From: Streptomyces californicus
GTDB taxonomy: Bacteria; Actinomycetota; Actinomycetes; Streptomycetales; Streptomycetaceae
DNA length: 64,000 nucleotides
Assembly: GCF_000717645.1 (NCBI RefSeq)
Contig: NZ_JNZZ01000042.1
Coordinates: 7,000-70,999 of the forward strand
Reading direction: 5' to 3'
Below are positions 60,588 through 64,000 of this stretch, in pieces (the first letter of the stretch is position 1; each line of letters begins with the position of its first letter). The notes under the pieces are model-generated. The model was not told the origin of the DNA, made no database searches, and saw only the letters and a list, made by a program, of their open reading frames with translations. Position numbers and translations under genes: made by a program.

Positions 60588-63083
60588 TCAGTCGCCGGCG
60601 CTCTCCACCACGGCCGCCCACTCGTCGAGCAGGGCCTGTGCCGAGGCGTCGTCCGGGCCTTCCGCCCACAGATGGGTCACGGCTTCCGCCCGGTCAGGGA
60701 GGACCATGACCCAACGGCCGTCCGCCTCGACCACGCGGACCCCGTCCGTGGTGTCGACGCTGCGGTCACCGGCCGCCTCGACGACCCGCCGCATGACGAG
60801 CCCCTTGACCGCCCAGGGCGTCGCCAGGTCGCGACGCAGGACGTGGGCGCGCGGGATACGGGCGTCGATCTGGCTCAGGGTGAGCTGGGTGCGCGCGACG
60901 AGGCCGATGAGCCGGACGAAGGCCGCGGTCCCGTCGAAGACGCTGCTGAATTCGGGAACGATGAACCCGCCGCGCCCGTCTCCTCCGAAGATGGTGTCCT
61001 CTTCACGGCCCACCCGGGTCAGATCGTCGGGCGAGGTGGTCGTCCACTCCACCTGGGTTCCGTGGTAGGCCGCCACCTGCTCGGCGACCCGTGTGGTGGT
61101 CACGGGCAGGGCGACACGTCCGCTGCGCCGCTCGGCGGCCACGAGATCGAGGAGGACCAGCAGCGCCCGGTCGTCCTCGATGATCCTGCCCAGCTCGTCG
61201 ACGAGGGAGAGCCGCTCACCGACGGGGTCGAACCGCACCCCGAAGGCCGCCCGCGCGGAGGAGACGATCTCCCCGAGCCGGACCAGGCCGGCCCTGCGGG
61301 CCTCGGCGGTCTCGGTGGGCCGTGACTCGTCGAGCCCCGGGTTGATCGTCAGCGCGTCCACGCCGAGCCGGCCGAGCAGGCTGGGCAAGACGAGTCCGGC
61401 GCTTCCGTTGGACGCGTCGACCACGACCTTCAGCCCGGATTCGGCGATGCCCTCGACGTCGACGTTGCGCAGGAGGGACCCGGTGTACGAGTCGAACACG
61501 CTGGACGGGAAGTGCAGGTCCCCGATCTCCCCGGGGAAGGCCCTGCGGTATTCCTGGCGTGCGTAGACCCGGTCGAGCTTGCGCTGCTGCGCCTGCGAGA
61601 GGTCCGATCCGCGCTCGTCGATGAACATGATGTCGACCGAGTCGGGCACCCCGGGCGACGTGCGGATCATGATGCCGCCGGCGCTGCCCCGCGCGGTCTG
61701 CTGGCGTGCCACGGGCAGCGGTACGTTCTCCAGGTCCCGTACGTCGATGGCACTGGCCTGAAGAGCGGAGATGACGGCCCGCTTGAGGGCGCGCGCGCCT
61801 CGGGAGTGGTCACGTGCGGTGGTGACCGTGGAGCCCTTCTTGAGGGTCGTGGCGTAGGCGCCGGCCAGCCGTACGGCCAGCTCGGGGGTGATCTCGACGT
61901 TGAGGATGCCGGAGACCCCGCGCGCGCCGAAGAGGTGTGCCTGCCCGCGTGACTCCCAGATGACCGAGGTGTTGACGAACGCACCGGCCTCGATGGTCTT
62001 GAACGGGTAGACGCGGACGTTGCCCTGGATGATCGACTCCTCGCCGACCAGGCATTCGTCACCGATGACGGCGCCGTCCTCGATGCGGGCCGCACGCATG
62101 ATGTCGGTGTTCTTGCCGACGACGCAGCCCCGCAGGTTGCTGTGCTGCCCGATGTAGACGTTGTCGTGGACCACGGCCTTGTGGAGGAAGGCCCCGGACT
62201 TCACGACCACGTTCGACCCGACCACGGTGTGCTCGCGGATCTCGACACCCGCCTCGACCTTGGCGTAGTCACCGATGTACAGCGGGCCGCGGAGCACGGC
62301 GTCGGGGTGGACCTCCGCCCCTTCGGCGACCCAGACGCCGGGCGAGATCTCGAAGCCGTCGAGTTCGACGTCGACCTTGCGCTCCAGGACGTCTGCCTGG
62401 GCCTTCACATAGCTCTCGTGGGTGCCCACGTCCTCCCAGTAGCCCTCGGCGATGTAGCCGTAGATGGGCTTGCCCTCCTTCATCAGCTGAGGGAAGACGT
62501 CACCGGACCAGTCGACCGAGGTGTCGGCCTGGACGTAGTCGAAGACCTCGGGCTCCATGACGTAGATGCCCGTGTTCACGGTGTCCGAGAAGACCTGGCC
62601 CCAGGTCGGCTTCTCCAGGAACCGCTCGACCTGGCCGCTCTCGTCCACGATCGTGATCCCGAATTCCAGCGGATTGGGGACCCTGGTGAGGCAGACCGTG
62701 ACGAGGCCGCCCTTTTCCTTGTGGAACGCGATGAGGTCGGTGAGGTCGAAGTCGGTGAGCGCGTCACCGGAAATGACGAGGAACGTGTCGTCCTTCAACG
62801 CCTCTTCGGCGTTCTTCACGCTGCCCGCGGTGCCGAGTGGCTTCTCCTCGTTGGCATAGGTGAGCTCCATTCCGAGCTCCTCGCCGTCCCCGAAGTAATT
62901 CTTGACGAGGGAGGCGAGGAACTGGACGGTCACTACTGTTTCGCTGAGCCCATGCCGTTTGAGCAGCCTCAGCACGTGCTCCATGATGGGCCGGTTGGCC
63001 ACGGGCAGGAGCGGCTTGGGCATGCTCGAAGTCATGGGGCGAAGGCGTGTGCCTTCGCCACCAGCCATCACGACGGCCTTCAT
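60588..63083 (-). CDS. Mannose-1-phosphate guanylyltransferase/phosphomutase-like fusion
   Basis: Fusion of 831 aa. Residues ~1-235 are a nucleotidyltransferase ([20 protein letters not shown]; acceptor-site [20 protein letters not shown]; metal Asp in [12 protein letters not shown]). Residues ~250-370 are a left-handed beta-helix with hexapeptides ([20 protein letters not shown]). Residues ~380-831 are a phosphomannomutase-like fold whose signature sites are changed: the TASHNP loop is RTSPGVPDS and the DGDxDR metal loop is [12 protein letters not shown], so mutase activity is doubtful. It supplies GDP-mannose for glycans or glycolipids. ATG 63083 follows GAGGAGGACGTTTCCGAC. The same protein in model Streptomyces is about this length, as I recall. 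Confidence 0.9.
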   Translation of the reverse strand: MKAVVMAGGEGTRLRPMTSSMPKPLLPVANRPIMEHVLRLLKRHGLSETVVTVQFLASLVKNYFGDGEELGMELTYANEEKPLGTAGSVKNAEEALKDDTFLVISGDALTDFDLTDLIAFHKEKGGLVTVCLTRVPNPLEFGITIVDESGQVERFLEKPTWGQVFSDTVNTGIYVMEPEVFDYVQADTSVDWSGDVFPQLMKEGKPIYGYIAEGYWEDVGTHESYVKAQADVLERKVDVELDGFEISPGVWVAEGAEVHPDAVLRGPLYIGDYAKVEAGVEIREHTVVGSNVVVKSGAFLHKAVVHDNVYIGQHSNLRGCVVGKNTDIMRAARIEDGAVIGDECLVGEESIIQGNVRVYPFKTIEAGAFVNTSVIWESRGQAHLFGARGVSGILNVEITPELAVRLAGAYATTLKKGSTVTTARDHSRGARALKRAVISALQASAIDVRDLENVPLPVARQQTARGSAGGIMIRTSPGVPDSVDIMFIDERGSDLSQAQQRKLDRVYARQEYRRAFPGEIGDLHFPSSVFDSYTGSLLRNVDVEGIAESGLKVVVDASNGSAGLVLPSLLGRLGVDALTINPGLDESRPTETAEARRAGLVRLGEIVSSARAAFGVRFDPVGERLSLVDELGRIIEDDRALLVLLDLVAAERRSGRVALPVTTTRVAEQVAAYHGTQVEWTTTSPDDLTRVGREEDTIFGGDGRGGFIVPEFSSVFDGTAAFVRLIGLVARTQLTLSQIDARIPRAHVLRRDLATPWAVKGLVMRRVVEAAGDRSVDTTDGVRVVEADGRWVMVLPDRAEAVTHLWAEGPDDASAQALLDEWAAVVESAGD

Positions 63084-63191
63084 GTCGGAAACGTCCTCCT
63101 CGAAGAGACGACGGTCAGCCGACTTCGCCCGTCGGGCGTCAGTGACATCTGCCGCGGGCCGGCCACACTGCGCGGCACCGCATCAACGAGT

Positions 63192-63800
63192 TCAATCGGC
63201 TACTGCATCCGCCTTCACGAGCCGGCGGACCTGGACCACATACAAGATTCCTGCCCACCAATACAGGGTTGTACCCCATCCTGCGAACGCCCATCCGAAA
63301 ACGGCGGCCAGTGTGGCCAGCCAACCACTCCCGTCGCTGAGCAGCAACAAGGGGAAGGCGTACATCAGGTTGAAGGTTGCAGCTTTTCCGAGGAAGTTCA
63401 CCTGCGGCGGCGGATAGCCGTGGCGGCGCAGGATGCCCACCATCACGAGAAGCATGAGTTCCCGGGCGAGGAGGAGCGCGGTGACCCAGAGGGGCAGAAT
63501 CTCGCGCCAGGTGAGGCCGACCAGGGTGGAAAGGATGTAGAGGCGGTCGGCCGCCGGGTCCAGGAGCCGGCCGAGGCTGCTGATCTGGTTCCACTTGCGG
63601 GCGAGCTTGCCGTCGAGGTAGTCGCTGATGCCGCTGAGCATCAGTACCAGCAGCGCCCAGTTGTCGCTGTTGGGCCCGCCGAACACGGGGCGAAGAATCA
63701 GCCACAGGAAGAGCGGTACCCCGACAAGGCGAGCCATGCTGAGGATGTTGGGGATGGTGAGGACCCGGTCCGTTTGGACCCGAGTCTCCTGGACCTCCAC
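63192..63800 (-). CDS. CDP-alcohol phosphatidyltransferase family protein (PgsA2-like)
   Basis: Membrane enzyme of 202 aa with about five to six helices. The CDP-OH-P motif D-G-x2-A-R-x8-G-x3-D-x3-D is complete, as DYLDGKLARKWNQ followed by LGRLLDPAADR. It transfers a phosphatidyl group to an alcohol such as glycerol phosphate or inositol phosphate. Its position corresponds to Rv1822 (pgsA2) of mycobacteria, whose exact product is not settled. GTG 63800 follows GGAGGCCCCCGG. It lies 107 bases upstream of the guanylyltransferase start and downstream of the 5S rRNA. Confidence 0.92.
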   Translation of the reverse strand: MEVQETRVQTDRVLTIPNILSMARLVGVPLFLWLILRPVFGGPNSDNWALLVLMLSGISDYLDGKLARKWNQISSLGRLLDPAADRLYILSTLVGLTWREILPLWVTALLLARELMLLVMVGILRRHGYPPPQVNFLGKAATFNLMYAFPLLLLSDGSGWLATLAAVFGWAFAGWGTTLYWWAGILYVVQVRRLVKADAVAD

Positions 63801-63916
63801 CCGGGGGCCTCCTGTGAAGAACGTGCCAATGATGCCCCCTGACCCTACCCTCAGCTTCCGCCGTCGAGCGCACGGGGGTGGAGGGGACAGCTCGACGAGC
63901 CGGCGGTGAACGCAGA

Positions 63917-63946
63917 AAAGCCCCGTGCCACAAGGCACGGGGCTTT
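63917..63946 (-). terminator. rRNA operon terminator
   Basis: The perfect stem AAAGCCCCGTGCC / GGCACGGGGCTTT (63917-63929 with 63934-63946) is followed on the minus strand by a short T-run. It lies directly downstream of the 5S rRNA end. Confidence 0.9.
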
Positions 63947-63958
63947 CCCGGAAAAATT

Positions 63959-64000
63959 GTTCGGCGGCGTCCTACTCTCCCACAGGGTCCCCCCTGCAGT
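63959..64000 (-). rRNA. rrf: 5S ribosomal RNA, 3' part (continues beyond window)
   Basis: The minus strand reads ACTGCAGGGGGGACCCTGTG and then GGAGAGTAGGACGCCGCCGA, the usual 3' third of actinobacterial 5S rRNA. The rest of the rrn operon lies beyond the right edge. The exact 3' end is placed within a few bases of 63959. Confidence 0.93.

Overview
The window is high-GC actinobacterial chromosome and looks like Streptomyces. Almost every gene has a strongly G/C-ending third codon position. GTG starts are common and exported proteins often carry twin-arginine or long Ala-rich signal peptides. The window also carries several Streptomyces-type families: the DUF574 methyltransferase, DUF5999, ALF-repeat exoproteins, a GDP-mannose pyrophosphorylase with a degenerate phosphomutase tail, and the FHA/FtsR/SBP/DUF881 block. 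The right edge runs into the 3' end of a 5S rRNA on the minus strand.

Layout. 1-2.2 kb: the 5' part of a class III nucleotide cyclase coupled to a universal stress protein, and a divergent family 2 glycosyltransferase. 2.3-7.8 kb: a 2-methylcitrate (propionate) module, prpD-prpC-prpB on the minus strand, facing a RamB/PrpR-type regulator across an intergenic region with TGCGAA/TTCGCA half-sites. 8.4-14.5 kb: two large secreted ALF-repeat proteins and a small S1-like protein, closed by a perfect hairpin. The second protein (1341 aa) has a long Ala-rich helical stalk, a pretoxin-like hydrophobic segment and a compact C-terminal domain. I read this as a candidate secreted polymorphic toxin with an immunity gene, and it is the most interesting locus in the window. 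14.7-30.5 kb: ordinary accessory and regulatory genes (SpoIIE phosphatase, DUF574 methyltransferase, ArsR, three exported proteins, isochorismatase-like protein, PPOX-fold proteins, LysR/EamA and MocR/PPOX pairs, a lone Clp N domain, PadR).

31.2-37.1 kb looks like a small island: codon use is weaker, there are G10 and C9 homopolymers, an IS481-type transposase remnant and a second gene fragment. It carries an ECF41/SigJ-like sigma factor with divergent partner genes, a Fic-like two-gene operon, an orphan barstar and unknown small proteins. 37.1-50 kb: DinB-like, SUMF1-like, WYL/RidA, MFS, RibD-like, PhzF, CPBP protease, VWA/solute-binding protein, a GCS2-family ligase and DUF5999.

50-64 kb is conserved core. 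gcvP is preceded by a tandem glycine riboswitch, followed by a PRC-barrel protein and dinB. Then come MerR, DUF151 nuclease, FtsR, a GarA-like FHA protein, DUF881, small basic protein, DUF881, a mannose-1-phosphate guanylyltransferase, a CDP-alcohol phosphatidyltransferase and the 5S rRNA. The order matches the mycobacterial garA region (Rv1822-Rv1832) as I recall it, but gcvH is absent and the sugar nucleotidyltransferase is extra.
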